Assembly: GCA_902522865.1 (NCBI GenBank)
Contig: CABYXC010000005.1
Coordinates: 7,501 to 71,500, forward strand
Length of the DNA stretch: 64,000 nt
From: an uncultured Alphaproteobacteria bacterium
GTDB lineage: Bacteria; Pseudomonadota; Alphaproteobacteria; HIMB59; GCA-002718135
Direction: 5' to 3'
Positions 35,369 to 43,753 of the stretch are shown piece after piece (within the stretch, counting starts at the first letter, position 1; the number at the start of each line of letters is the position of its first letter). Position numbers and translations under genes: made by a program. The notes beneath the pieces are model-generated. The model ran no database searches. It saw nothing but the letters and a program-made list of their open reading frames with translations, and had not been told where the DNA came from.

Positions 35369-36497
35369 TAAAAAAATTTTAATTGTTTGTAATTCTACTT
35401 TTGCTTTTAATAATTTTCTGAATAATTTTGTAACTGAAATAAAGAAATTTAATAATGAAATTTTTTTAGCTGTTGGAAAAGATAATCAAAACAAATCTAT
35501 AAAATTTTACGATAAAAATAATATATTTTTTATAGATATGCCCAAAAGAAATTTTACTAGTGTATTTTCATTTATTAAAACAACAAAAAATATAATTAAA
35601 ATAATAAATAAAACTCAAGTTGATATAGTTTTATCAAATAATAGAGATGCAAGTTTTTGTACAAGATTAGGAATATTTTTTATCAAAAAAAGAAATTTTA
35701 AAAATGTTTATTTTGCTCGTGGTTTTTACTTTCATGATGGTCAAAATATTTTAAAATGGTTTTTAAGTTATATTATCGAATTTTTTTTATTATTAAAAAC
35801 AGATTATATTTTATCACAATCTAAAGAAGATATTAAAAAAATAAATTATGTAAATTTTTTTTTAAAAGTTCCAATTTACTGGGTAGGAAATGGAGTAAAT
35901 AAATTAAAATACAAATATTATGAGAGAAATATTAATTTAAAAAATATTGAATTTTCAACTACTTGCAGAATTACTAAAGGAAAAGGTTTAGAGGATCTTA
36001 TACAAGTTTTCTTGGAACTTTGTGATATCTATACAAATATTAATTTAACAATAATTGGCGGCCCAATATCTAAAAATGATCAATATTTTTTTAATAATTT
36101 GAAAAATATTATAAAAAAAAATAAATATGGCAAAAAAATAAAATTCACAGGTATTACTGAAAATGTTTATTTCTATTTAAATAAATCAAATTTTTATGTC
36201 CATCCTTCCTATAGAGAGGGCATGCCTAAAAGTTTAATTGAAGCAATGTCAATTGGTCTTGTTCCAATCGCATCAAGAATAAGAGGTTCAAGAGAAATAA
36301 TTAATAACAATATAAATGGTTTTTTATTTAAAAGTAAAAGCAAAAATCAACTTAAATTAAATTTACAAAAGGTTCTGAATTTAAATGAAAATGAGTATCA
36401 AAAAATTAGTTATAATTCATTTAAAAGTGTAGAAATCTATGACGAAAAAAGTTATCTAAAAAGACAAATTTATGCTCTTTCCAAAGCTATATCTTAA
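35349..36497 (+). CDS. GT4 glycosyltransferase
   Basis: The retaining GT-B glycosyltransferase has 382 residues from the ATG at 35349. A TTG four codons upstream is less likely. Motifs are NNRDASFCTRLG in the acceptor domain, STTCRITKGKGLEDLIQVF at the domain switch, and HPSYREGMPKSLIEAM, the donor-binding E-x7-E region, then NNNINGFLF. This group resembles WbpY/PimB/Pgl-type transferases that work after an initiating PglC-like enzyme, which the next gene encodes with a 26-base overlap. Confidence 0.9.
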   Translation: MKALLNNKKILIVCNSTFAFNNFLNNFVTEIKKFNNEIFLAVGKDNQNKSIKFYDKNNIFFIDMPKRNFTSVFSFIKTTKNIIKIINKTQVDIVLSNNRDASFCTRLGIFFIKKRNFKNVYFARGFYFHDGQNILKWFLSYIIEFFLLLKTDYILSQSKEDIKKINYVNFFLKVPIYWVGNGVNKLKYKYYERNINLKNIEFSTTCRITKGKGLEDLIQVFLELCDIYTNINLTIIGGPISKNDQYFFNNLKNIIKKNKYGKKIKFTGITENVYFYLNKSNFYVHPSYREGMPKSLIEAMSIGLVPIASRIRGSREIINNNINGFLFKSKSKNQLKLNLQKVLNLNENEYQKISYNSFKSVEIYDEKSYLKRQIYALSKAIS

Positions 36498-37071
36498 ATC
36501 TTATCTTTTAACAAAAAGATTGTTTGATATTTTCTTTTCTATTTTTTTTTTATTATTATTAACACCTGTAATTTTTATTTTATTTATAACAATTTATATA
36601 TTTGAAAAGGGAAAATTTATTCATTGGTCAAAACGCGTTGGAAAAAATAATAAAATATTTTTAATGCCTAAGATTAGAACAATGAAATTATCAACTCCAG
36701 ATGTTGCTACACATTTACTAGAAAAAGATGATATATATATTACAAAGATTGGAAAAATTTTGAGAAAAACTAGTTTAGATGAAATACCTCAATTATATTC
36801 TATTTTAATTGGAGATATGAGTTTTGTTGGCCCTAGGCCAGCATTATTTAATCAATATGATTTAATTGATTTAAGAACAAAAAAAAAAATTAATTTAATT
36901 CTACCAGGTATAACTGGTTTAGCCCAAATAAATGGTAGAGATCTATTATCAATAAAGGAAAAAGTATCATATGATAATGAGTATTTAATTAAAAGATCCT
37001 TTTTTTTTGATATTAAAATTATTTTAATTACAATTATTAAAATATTTACAAGCAAAGAGATTGCCCATTAA
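36472..37071 (+). CDS. Initiating sugar-1-phosphate transferase (PglC/WbpL-like monotopic PGT)
   Basis: The 199 residues match the small bacterial sugar transferase family that links a sugar 1-phosphate to undecaprenyl phosphate and so starts the repeat unit. There is one re-entrant hydrophobic helix at about 20-42 (IFFLLLLTPVIFILFITIYI), then KIRTMK, the catalytic Asp-Glu pair in SLDEIPQLYSI, GDMSFVGPRPAL, and LPGITGLAQINGRDLLS. The length equals the PglC catalytic core, without the extra helices of WcaJ. The adjacent CapD/WbpM-like dehydratase could make its UDP-diNAcBac, QuiNAc or FucNAc-type donor. Confidence 0.93.
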   Translation: MLFPKLYLKSYLLTKRLFDIFFSIFFLLLLTPVIFILFITIYIFEKGKFIHWSKRVGKNNKIFLMPKIRTMKLSTPDVATHLLEKDDIYITKIGKILRKTSLDEIPQLYSILIGDMSFVGPRPALFNQYDLIDLRTKKKINLILPGITGLAQINGRDLLSIKEKVSYDNEYLIKRSFFFDIKIILITIIKIFTSKEIAH

Positions 37072-37092
37072 TATGATTCACTATAATTCAAC

Positions 37093-38946
37093 ATGATTCA
37101 GTATATTTCAAATTTAAATAGGTCGACAAAGCAATTTATTGTTTTGATATCTGATATACTAATATGCTTTTTTACTTTATATTCGGCATATTTCTTAAGA
37201 ATTGAGAGTATTGTAGAACTAAATAATAATAATATACTATTTTTTTTAATATCATTTGCTGTCTTTATACCAATATTTATAATTTTTGGATTATATAACT
37301 ATATTTTTAGGTATCTTGGTTTTACAACTTATTTAAGAGTTGTTTATGCTATATTTACGTATTCAATTATATTTTTTATAATAATAAATTATTTTAAATT
37401 AGAGAATATACCAAGATCTGCAGTAATAATTCAATCTCCAATATTCATAATATCAATTATTTTCTTTAGATTATTAATTTCTTATATTTTTAAAAAAAAA
37501 GGAAAAGAAAATACAAATAATAAAATCGCAATTTATGGGAATAGCAATGAATTATTTGATTATATACAATTTTTAAAAAACCATTTTTATATTGAAATGA
37601 TTTTTGATAAAGATTCAAAAAATATAGGAAAAAAATTTGATGGCTATAAGATTTTGAGTCCTGATAATTTAATTAACGATCTAAAAAAAAATAATTTATA
37701 TAAATTATTTATTATTGAAAAAAAATTCAATAATAAAAATAGAGAAAATTTATTGTCACAGTTTAAAGACTCGAATATTATATTAAAGTTTCTTCCATCA
37801 TATAATGATTTTGTAAAAAATCCTTCATTGTTATATTATTTAAATAAAGTAAATTTTGAAGATATTATTAAAAATAAAATAATCTACGAAATTAATGATG
37901 ATTTGATTAAGTTTTTTGAAAATAAAAATATTTTAATAACTGGAGCAGGAGGCTCAATAGGCTCTCAGCTTTCTAAAGAAATTTCGAAATATAAAATTAA
38001 AAATTTAATTTTATTAGATAATTCAGAATATAATCTTTATAAAATCAAAGAAGAATTAAAAGATATTTCATCTAATATAAAAATAGTTTCTCTATTAGCT
38101 AATATTTATGATTATAAATCTTTGATAGATTATTTAAGTAATCAAAATATTGATTATATTTTTCATTCAGCTGCTTATAAACACGTACCACTTGTGGAGG
38201 ATAATATAGTTGAGGCTGCTAAAAATAATATTATTGGAACATACAATATTGCAAAACTTGCTCAAGAACTAGAAATTACAAATTGTTTATTAGTTTCTAC
38301 AGATAAAGCTGTTAGACCAACAAATGTAATGGGAGCTTCAAAAAGAATAGCAGAAAATATATTCCAAGCTTACGGATCAAAATATGAAAATATGAATTAT
38401 TCTATTGTAAGATTTGGAAATGTAGTAAATTCAAAAGGTTCTGTCTTACCAATGTTTTCTAAACAAATTGAAAATAGACTTCCCATAAAATTAACTCATA
38501 TCGATGTTGAGCGTTATTTTATGACTATTCCTGATGCATCAAAACTAATTATTGAGATAAGTTGTAAGAAATCACAAAAAACACCTATTTATTTTTTGGA
38601 TATGGGAAATCCAATCAAAATTCTTGATATAATTAAATTAATGCTAAAAGTTAATGGTTTAAAGTTTAAAAAAAATATTTTCGATAATGAAGGTGACATT
38701 CTTCTGGAGATCATTGGCTTAAGACCTGGTGAAAAAATAAAAGAAGAACTATCGATAAGTAAAAATTATGATAAGGATAAAGACAATCAAAACATATATA
38801 TTTGTTTTGAAGAATATAAAAATTTAGATAGAATGAATATACTAATATCAGAATTAATCCATCTAATAGCAGAAAATGATAGTAATCAAATTTTAGATTT
38901 CCTTGAAAAAAATGTTGAGGATTATTCCAGAGTTTTGATCAATTAA
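37093..38946 (+). CDS. UDP-N-acetylglucosamine 4,6-dehydratase, membrane type (CapD/WbpM/PglF-like)
   Basis: The 617 residues begin with four transmembrane helices (about 15-130), then a Rossmann nucleotide-binding region, then a catalytic SDR domain with LITGAGGSIGSQL (Gly284 onward). SAAYKHVPLVEDN and STDKAVRPTNVMGASKR follow. A methionine replaces the SDR tyrosine (M-x3-K), as known for the large WbpM/CapD subfamily. RFGNVVNSKGSV and GLRPGEKIKEEL complete the pattern. It makes the 4-keto-6-deoxy sugar nucleotide used for the initiating sugar. This is the last gene of the + strand island, overlapping the convergent aminotransferase-like gene by 8 bases. Confidence 0.95.
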   Translation: MIQYISNLNRSTKQFIVLISDILICFFTLYSAYFLRIESIVELNNNNILFFLISFAVFIPIFIIFGLYNYIFRYLGFTTYLRVVYAIFTYSIIFFIIINYFKLENIPRSAVIIQSPIFIISIIFFRLLISYIFKKKGKENTNNKIAIYGNSNELFDYIQFLKNHFYIEMIFDKDSKNIGKKFDGYKILSPDNLINDLKKNNLYKLFIIEKKFNNKNRENLLSQFKDSNIILKFLPSYNDFVKNPSLLYYLNKVNFEDIIKNKIIYEINDDLIKFFENKNILITGAGGSIGSQLSKEISKYKIKNLILLDNSEYNLYKIKEELKDISSNIKIVSLLANIYDYKSLIDYLSNQNIDYIFHSAAYKHVPLVEDNIVEAAKNNIIGTYNIAKLAQELEITNCLLVSTDKAVRPTNVMGASKRIAENIFQAYGSKYENMNYSIVRFGNVVNSKGSVLPMFSKQIENRLPIKLTHIDVERYFMTIPDASKLIIEISCKKSQKTPIYFLDMGNPIKILDIIKLMLKVNGLKFKKNIFDNEGDILLEIIGLRPGEKIKEELSISKNYDKDKDNQNIYICFEEYKNLDRMNILISELIHLIAENDSNQILDFLEKNVEDYSRVLIN

Positions 38947-40189
38947 TTTTTTTTAATGTTTCAATTACTTTGTCCGTATCATTGATATTATTATAGTGTG
39001 TCATACTTAGTCTAACAACACCATCTTCTGTGTTTATTCCTAATGCTTCTAAACATCTCCATGCATAAAAGTTATCATTTCTTGTAGCAATATTATGTTC
39101 TACTAAAAAATTTGCAATTTCTTTAGAAGATTTATTTTTAGATGTAAAAGATATTGTTGGCGCCCTATCTTTGTTATTTATTTTATTTTTTCCTATAAGT
39201 TTAAAATCATTCCTGTTATCTATATAATTCAATATTGGATTGCCAATATATTCCTCATGTTCTGATATAAGATTATTAATTTTTTTAATTTTTTCTAAAA
39301 TACTTTGCTCTTTATATTCAAAATGATGATTGTATAAACCCTCAAAATATTCATATATGCCTATCAAAGATACTAATTCTTCATGATTAGGACCACCAGG
39401 ATTAATTGTATATGGATATTTACCCTCTAAAAATTCATGATTTTGATTTGGTAGATTTTTTAGGATCTTTTCTTTACCATATAATAACGCTAAATGAGGG
39501 CCATAAGTTTTATAAAGACTAAAAGTATAAAAATCTACATCTAAATTTTTAACATCAGGAAAACCATGTGGTGCATAAGAAACACCATCACCAATTACGA
39601 TAATATTATTTTTATGCGCTATATCACAAATTGCTTTTAAATTATTTACTGATCCAACTATATTTGAACAATGTGTTACAGCTAAAATTTTAGTTTTAGT
39701 TGTAATTAATTTTTCTAATTCTGATATTTCTAATTCTTGGTTATTTATGTTAAATTTCCATTCTACAATATTTGCTCCTGCATCTTTTAGTTTTCTCCAT
39801 GGACTTATATTTGCTTCATGATCTTGATTGGTTACAATAACTTCATCTCCAAAATTTATAAACTTCTTCAATGCATTCGACAAAACATATAAGTTTATAG
39901 AGGTAGAGCCCCCAATAAGAATTTCATTATTTTTTGCATTAATCATTTTTGCAAATAATTTAGTTGCTAAATCCATATTTTCACCAGCAATTTTTGACAT
40001 TGGATACTCAGCATAAGGCTGTACTTTAGTTGCGGTCATAAATTCAGTTAATTTATCAATTACATTTTTTGGAACATAACTTCCTCCTGCATTTTCAAAA
40101 AAAGACCAATCTTTTGAAAGAGGATCTTTGAAAGCTGGGAATTGTGATCTTACGTAATCTATATCAAGTTTAATATTTTCTAGTGTCAA
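38939..40189 (-). CDS. Aminotransferase class V-fold PLP enzyme (cysteine desulfurase-like)
   Basis: The 416 residues have the fold-type I PLP pattern: SFFENAGGSYVP at the N terminus, GGSTSINLYVLSNAL, NQDHEANISPWRKL, VTHCSNIVGSVNNLKAI, GDGVSYAPHGFPDV, and the presumed PLP lysine in FYTFSLYKTYGPHLALLYG. This matches the cysteine-desulfurase-like subfamily of class V aminotransferases. I see no SufE or scaffold gene nearby, so iron-sulfur duty is unproven. Translation starts at TTG 40189, supported by AGAGGA four bases upstream (rc of 40194-40199). It is divergent from an aldehyde dehydrogenase gene. Confidence 0.85.
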   Translation of the reverse strand: MTLENIKLDIDYVRSQFPAFKDPLSKDWSFFENAGGSYVPKNVIDKLTEFMTATKVQPYAEYPMSKIAGENMDLATKLFAKMINAKNNEILIGGSTSINLYVLSNALKKFINFGDEVIVTNQDHEANISPWRKLKDAGANIVEWKFNINNQELEISELEKLITTKTKILAVTHCSNIVGSVNNLKAICDIAHKNNIIVIGDGVSYAPHGFPDVKNLDVDFYTFSLYKTYGPHLALLYGKEKILKNLPNQNHEFLEGKYPYTINPGGPNHEELVSLIGIYEYFEGLYNHHFEYKEQSILEKIKKINNLISEHEEYIGNPILNYIDNRNDFKLIGKNKINNKDRAPTISFTSKNKSSKEIANFLVEHNIATRNDNFYAWRCLEALGINTEDGVVRLSMTHYNNINDTDKVIETLKKIN

Positions 40190-40193
40190 ATTT

Positions 40194-40199
40194 TCCTCT
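40194..40199 (-). promoter_or_regulatory. Ribosome binding site deciding a TTG start
   Basis: On the - strand this reads AGAGGA, four bases before TTG at 40189. No ATG or GTG with a better site lies near the conserved N terminus of the aminotransferase-like protein, so it supports the TTG start. Confidence 0.55.
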
Positions 40200-40241
40200 A
40201 ATCGTATATTCTCTTTATTCTAATATAGAAAAAAATAAATG

Positions 40242-40247
40242 TATAAT
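40242..40247 (+). promoter_or_regulatory. Possible -10 element of the aldehyde dehydrogenase gene
   Basis: A TATAAT hexamer lies 22 bases before the ATG at 40270 in the 80-base divergent gap. A matching -35 box is not obvious, so this is a weak call. Confidence 0.3.
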
Positions 40248-40269
40248 TGGCTTAAATATCTTTTTCATA

Positions 40270-41700
40270 ATGATTGATAAACGTAAATTTTATATAAATG
40301 GTACTTGGATTAATCCAGTTAAAAGGAATGATTTTGAGGTTATTAATCCATCAAATGAAAAACCTTACGCATTGATTTCCTTAGGATCTAAAGTAGATGT
40401 AAATCTGGCAGTAAATTCAGCAAAAAAAGCATTTATTACATGGAGTCAAGTAGACAAAAAAGAAAAAATTAGTTTGCTTGAAAATTTACTTAATATTTAT
40501 AAGAGTAGGTGGGATGAAATAACGCATACAATGTCAGATGAAATGGGCGCTCCATTAGATTGGTCTTCTTCTGCACAAACTGCATCAGGAGCAGACCATA
40601 TTAATGATTTTATTCTAAGATTAAAAAATTTTGAATTTGAAAAAAGATTTAATAAAAATTCTAATAATTACATTGTTTATGAACCGATCGGAGTATGTGG
40701 TCTTATTACACCATGGAATTGGCCAATTAATCAAATTACCTTAAAAGTAATACCTGCTTTAGCAACTGGCTGCACTATGATATTAAAACCTTCAGAAATA
40801 GCTCCGATGTCAGGGTTGATTTTTGCAGAAATAATTCATCAAGCTGGATTTCCTCCGGGTGTTTTTAATTTAGTTAATGGTGATGGAGATGGTGTAGGCA
40901 CTGATTTATCATCTCATAAAGATATTGATATGATATCTTTTACTGGATCAACAAGAGCAGGAAAGCTTATTTCTAAAAACGCAGCAGATACTATTAAAAG
41001 AGTTTGCTTAGAATTAGGAGGTAAGGGGGGCAATATTGTTTTTAGTGATTCACATCCAGAAGCAGTAAGAGAGGGTGTTAGGAATATTATGAGTAATTCT
41101 GGTCAATCTTGTGATGCACCGACAAGAATGCTAGTTGAAAAATCAATTTATAAAAGAGCAATAGAAGAAGCGGCTGATGAGGCAAATAAAATCAAAGTTG
41201 ATATTGCTTCTAAGAATGGAAATCATATCGGTCCAGTTATTTCTAAAACACAATATGATAAAATTATTGATCTAATTAATAGTGGTGTAAATGAGGGGGC
41301 TACACTCGTAGCTGGAGGTCCTGAAAAACCAAATGGTTTAGAAAAAGGTTATTTTGTTAAACCAACAATTTTTACAGATGTAACTAATGATATGAGAATT
41401 GCAAAAGAAGAGATTTTTGGACCAGTACTCTCTATAATTCCATTTGAAGATGAGGATGAAGCTATATCAATTGTTAACGATACATCCTATGGTTTAGGAA
41501 ACTACGTGCAAACTCAAGATATAGAAAAGGCAAAAAGAGTTGCAAGAAAATTTAGATCAGGAGGTGTTTATATAAATGGAAATAGCGCTGATGCAGGAAC
41601 TCCTTTTGGTGGTTATAGACAATCTGGCAATGGAAGAGAGGGAGGTGATTGGGGTCTAGAAGAATATTTAGAAATTAAAACTATCTGCGGATGGGAATGA
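40270..41700 (+). CDS. NAD(P)-dependent aldehyde dehydrogenase
   Basis: The 476 residues from the ATG at 40270 fit the ALDH family. An upstream in-frame GTG would add 29 residues with no family match and overlap the divergent gene. Motifs are TPWNWPINQITLKVIPAL (partial cofactor site), KPSEIAPMS, FTGSTRAGK, the general base Glu248 in CLELGGKG, and the nucleophile Cys281 in NSGQSCDAP. The substrate is not evident. Its neighbours, a PLP enzyme and a butyrobetaine/trimethyllysine dioxygenase-like protein, raise trimethylaminobutyraldehyde as one possibility. It ends one base from the convergent dioxygenase gene. Confidence 0.9.
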   Translation: MIDKRKFYINGTWINPVKRNDFEVINPSNEKPYALISLGSKVDVNLAVNSAKKAFITWSQVDKKEKISLLENLLNIYKSRWDEITHTMSDEMGAPLDWSSSAQTASGADHINDFILRLKNFEFEKRFNKNSNNYIVYEPIGVCGLITPWNWPINQITLKVIPALATGCTMILKPSEIAPMSGLIFAEIIHQAGFPPGVFNLVNGDGDGVGTDLSSHKDIDMISFTGSTRAGKLISKNAADTIKRVCLELGGKGGNIVFSDSHPEAVREGVRNIMSNSGQSCDAPTRMLVEKSIYKRAIEEAADEANKIKVDIASKNGNHIGPVISKTQYDKIIDLINSGVNEGATLVAGGPEKPNGLEKGYFVKPTIFTDVTNDMRIAKEEIFGPVLSIIPFEDEDEAISIVNDTSYGLGNYVQTQDIEKAKRVARKFRSGGVYINGNSADAGTPFGGYRQSGNGREGGDWGLEEYLEIKTICGWE

Positions 41701-41701
41701 T

Positions 41702-42841
41702 CTAAACTTTAATATTATTAAAATAATTTAATCTTCCCATTATTTCATCTCTTTCAATATAATATCCTTGAAGATGTCTATTGCCAGAGTTTGGATCAAA
41801 TTCAGTCCTGCCATGCAATACTCTTCTATTGTTAAAACAAAATATATCACCTGCCTCTAATCTAAAATCAATTTTGAATTTTTTGTTTTGAAGCAGTGAT
41901 GCAAAATATTGGTAGGCATCATAAAATTTTTTCATTTTTTTTGGATCAACATCAACTGCTCCCATTGCAGCCATACTAAATCTAATATCATTGAAATCAT
42001 TATCTTTTGTAAGTGTTATTATTGGTGAATGAAGAATTCTGACAGCTTTTTGAGTATAATCAGTATCTTTGAATTTTACATAAGTTTGTATTAAAATATT
42101 AAAAACATCTTTTTCATTTTTTTTTAAATAATTTGCAACTGCAAAACCATCTACAACAGATGATAATCCACCATTAGCTTCATTCACTAAACAATGAAGA
42201 AACTGATAACCAGGAGCATATTCAAAATAAGGTAAGTCGGTATGATTTCTTAATGCATCTGCCGTATAAGCTGTGTTATTTGGCTTTGGGATGTTAATTA
42301 CTTCAAATGGTGTACCAAAAAATGTTTCTCTATGATGGCTTATTCTATTTAATATTTGGAACGCTGATTTTTTGCTAGTTGGTGCATTTTTGATTATTGC
42401 AAAACCATAAGTATGAAGCAAATGTAGCCATTTACTTAAATGTTTGTCGTTTTTTATTACACTATTATGATCAATAAAAATTTTCTTTAAATTTTTTTTT
42501 AATTTACCATCCCAAAAAACATAAGGTGATTTATATTTTCGATTATTTATTTCGGTATAACAATGATCTCTTAACCATTTTAAATTGAATTTGCTACTAT
42601 GATCACCTTCACTCCAATCAATATTGAGTTTATTTTTTTCAATTTTATACTTTTTAGGAAATATATTTTTACTAACAGTTAAAATATTAAATACTCGCAT
42701 ATTTGCAGTAGGATGTATTGCTGTTGGACAATTGTCTCTTAACCACATAAAATGGAATTTACTTTCAAAATTATCTTTCCACAAAATACTTAAATGGTCA
42801 TTCTTTTTTTCTAATTTTTTTACATGATATTTGCTACTCAT
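41702..42841 (-). CDS. Gamma-butyrobetaine / trimethyllysine dioxygenase-like 2-oxoglutarate oxygenase
   Basis: The 379 residues, from ATG at 42841 (a TTG seven codons upstream is less likely), have an N-terminal GBBH-like domain with two WLRD segments. A TauD/TfdA catalytic domain follows. The Fe(II) ligands are visible as NHTDLPYFEY (His-x-Asp) and RRVLHGRTEFD (distal His). In the N-terminal domain human BBOX1 uses three cysteines spaced C-x-C-x2-C plus a histidine for zinc. Here the equivalent stretch is NCPTAIHP, so two cysteines are missing. It may make carnitine from gamma-butyrobetaine, hydroxylate trimethyllysine, or act on a related quaternary amine. Confidence 0.87.
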   Translation of the reverse strand: MSSKYHVKKLEKKNDHLSILWKDNFESKFHFMWLRDNCPTAIHPTANMRVFNILTVSKNIFPKKYKIEKNKLNIDWSEGDHSSKFNLKWLRDHCYTEINNRKYKSPYVFWDGKLKKNLKKIFIDHNSVIKNDKHLSKWLHLLHTYGFAIIKNAPTSKKSAFQILNRISHHRETFFGTPFEVINIPKPNNTAYTADALRNHTDLPYFEYAPGYQFLHCLVNEANGGLSSVVDGFAVANYLKKNEKDVFNILIQTYVKFKDTDYTQKAVRILHSPIITLTKDNDFNDIRFSMAAMGAVDVDPKKMKKFYDAYQYFASLLQNKKFKIDFRLEAGDIFCFNNRRVLHGRTEFDPNSGNRHLQGYYIERDEIMGRLNYFNNIKV

Positions 42842-42891
42842 TTTGAAATATTTATATCTCAATAAATTATCTTAGTATATTTAACAAATTA

Positions 42892-43752
42892 ATGAAATCG
42901 AAAAATAATAATCTCTTGGGAATTTCTTTCATGTTATTGTCCATGTTTTGTCTAAGTATAAATGATATCACGTATAAATATTTAAGCTTTCATTTTCCTG
43001 TATGGGAATCAATATTCTTCAGAGCACTAAGTGGAAGTATCATTGCAACTTTTTTAGTAATGTATTTTGGATTTCATAAATTAAAAACCAAAAAACCAGT
43101 TGGACATGCTATCCGAGCTTTTTCTGCTTCTGCTTGTGTTGTGTTCTATATTTACGGAATTAATCATTTAATGTTATCTGAAAACATTGCTATTGCACAT
43201 TCTGCTCCTATTATTGCTGCTTTTCTTGCTGTACCAATACTTGGTGAAAGAATTGGTATTTTTAGAACAACTGCAATATTAATTGGTTTTATTGGTGTAT
43301 TAATTATTGTTAAGCCCGGCACTGACTTGTTTAAATTAGAAACACTCTATCCTCTAATATCTGCAGCTTTTATGGCTTCTGTTTATTTATCAACTAGATC
43401 AGTAATGAGTACTGATTCTAGTGTTGCAATTGTTTTTTATTATTCTTTTGCATTATTAATTACGTCAATAATATTTTTCCCTGATAATTTTATTATGCCA
43501 AATGGAATTCAATTAATTTTTGCTATGAGTTTAGGTGTGATGGGATCACTAGGACATTTATTTATGTCTCAAGCAGCAAAATATGCAGATGTTGCAATTA
43601 CTTCACCCTTTGAATACTCATCTTTTATATTTGTAGGAATTATGGGGTATTTAATTTATTCTGAGGTTCCATCTTTAAGTATTTATTTAGGGGGAACAAT
43701 AATTATTAGTACTGGAATATTTATAGCTTACAGAGAAAGAAAAAATAGCTAA
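42892..43752 (+). CDS. DMT-superfamily (EamA) membrane transporter
   Basis: The 286 residues form about ten transmembrane helices in two repeats, each an EamA-like unit. The first begins LLGISFMLLSMFCLSINDITYK and the second begins near LISAAFMASVYLSTRSV. SENIAIAHSAPIIAAFLAVPILGERIGI is the typical end of the first repeat, with a conserved Glu-Arg. Members export or import amino acids, nucleotide precursors and other small metabolites, and the substrate is not predictable. It diverges from the dioxygenase gene and converges with the MmgE/PrpD gene. Confidence 0.88.
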   Translation: MKSKNNNLLGISFMLLSMFCLSINDITYKYLSFHFPVWESIFFRALSGSIIATFLVMYFGFHKLKTKKPVGHAIRAFSASACVVFYIYGINHLMLSENIAIAHSAPIIAAFLAVPILGERIGIFRTTAILIGFIGVLIIVKPGTDLFKLETLYPLISAAFMASVYLSTRSVMSTDSSVAIVFYYSFALLITSIIFFPDNFIMPNGIQLIFAMSLGVMGSLGHLFMSQAAKYADVAITSPFEYSSFIFVGIMGYLIYSEVPSLSIYLGGTIIISTGIFIAYRERKNS

Positions 43753-43753
43753 A

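Noticed and set aside
37093-38946. Loss of the catalytic tyrosine in the CapD/WbpM-like dehydratase
   Set aside because: Methionine at that position is normal for the large membrane-bound subfamily, so it is not a defect.
40183-40269. GTG start giving the aldehyde dehydrogenase 29 extra residues
   Set aside because: The extra part has no family counterpart and overlaps the divergent gene's start. ATG 40270 gives the standard length.
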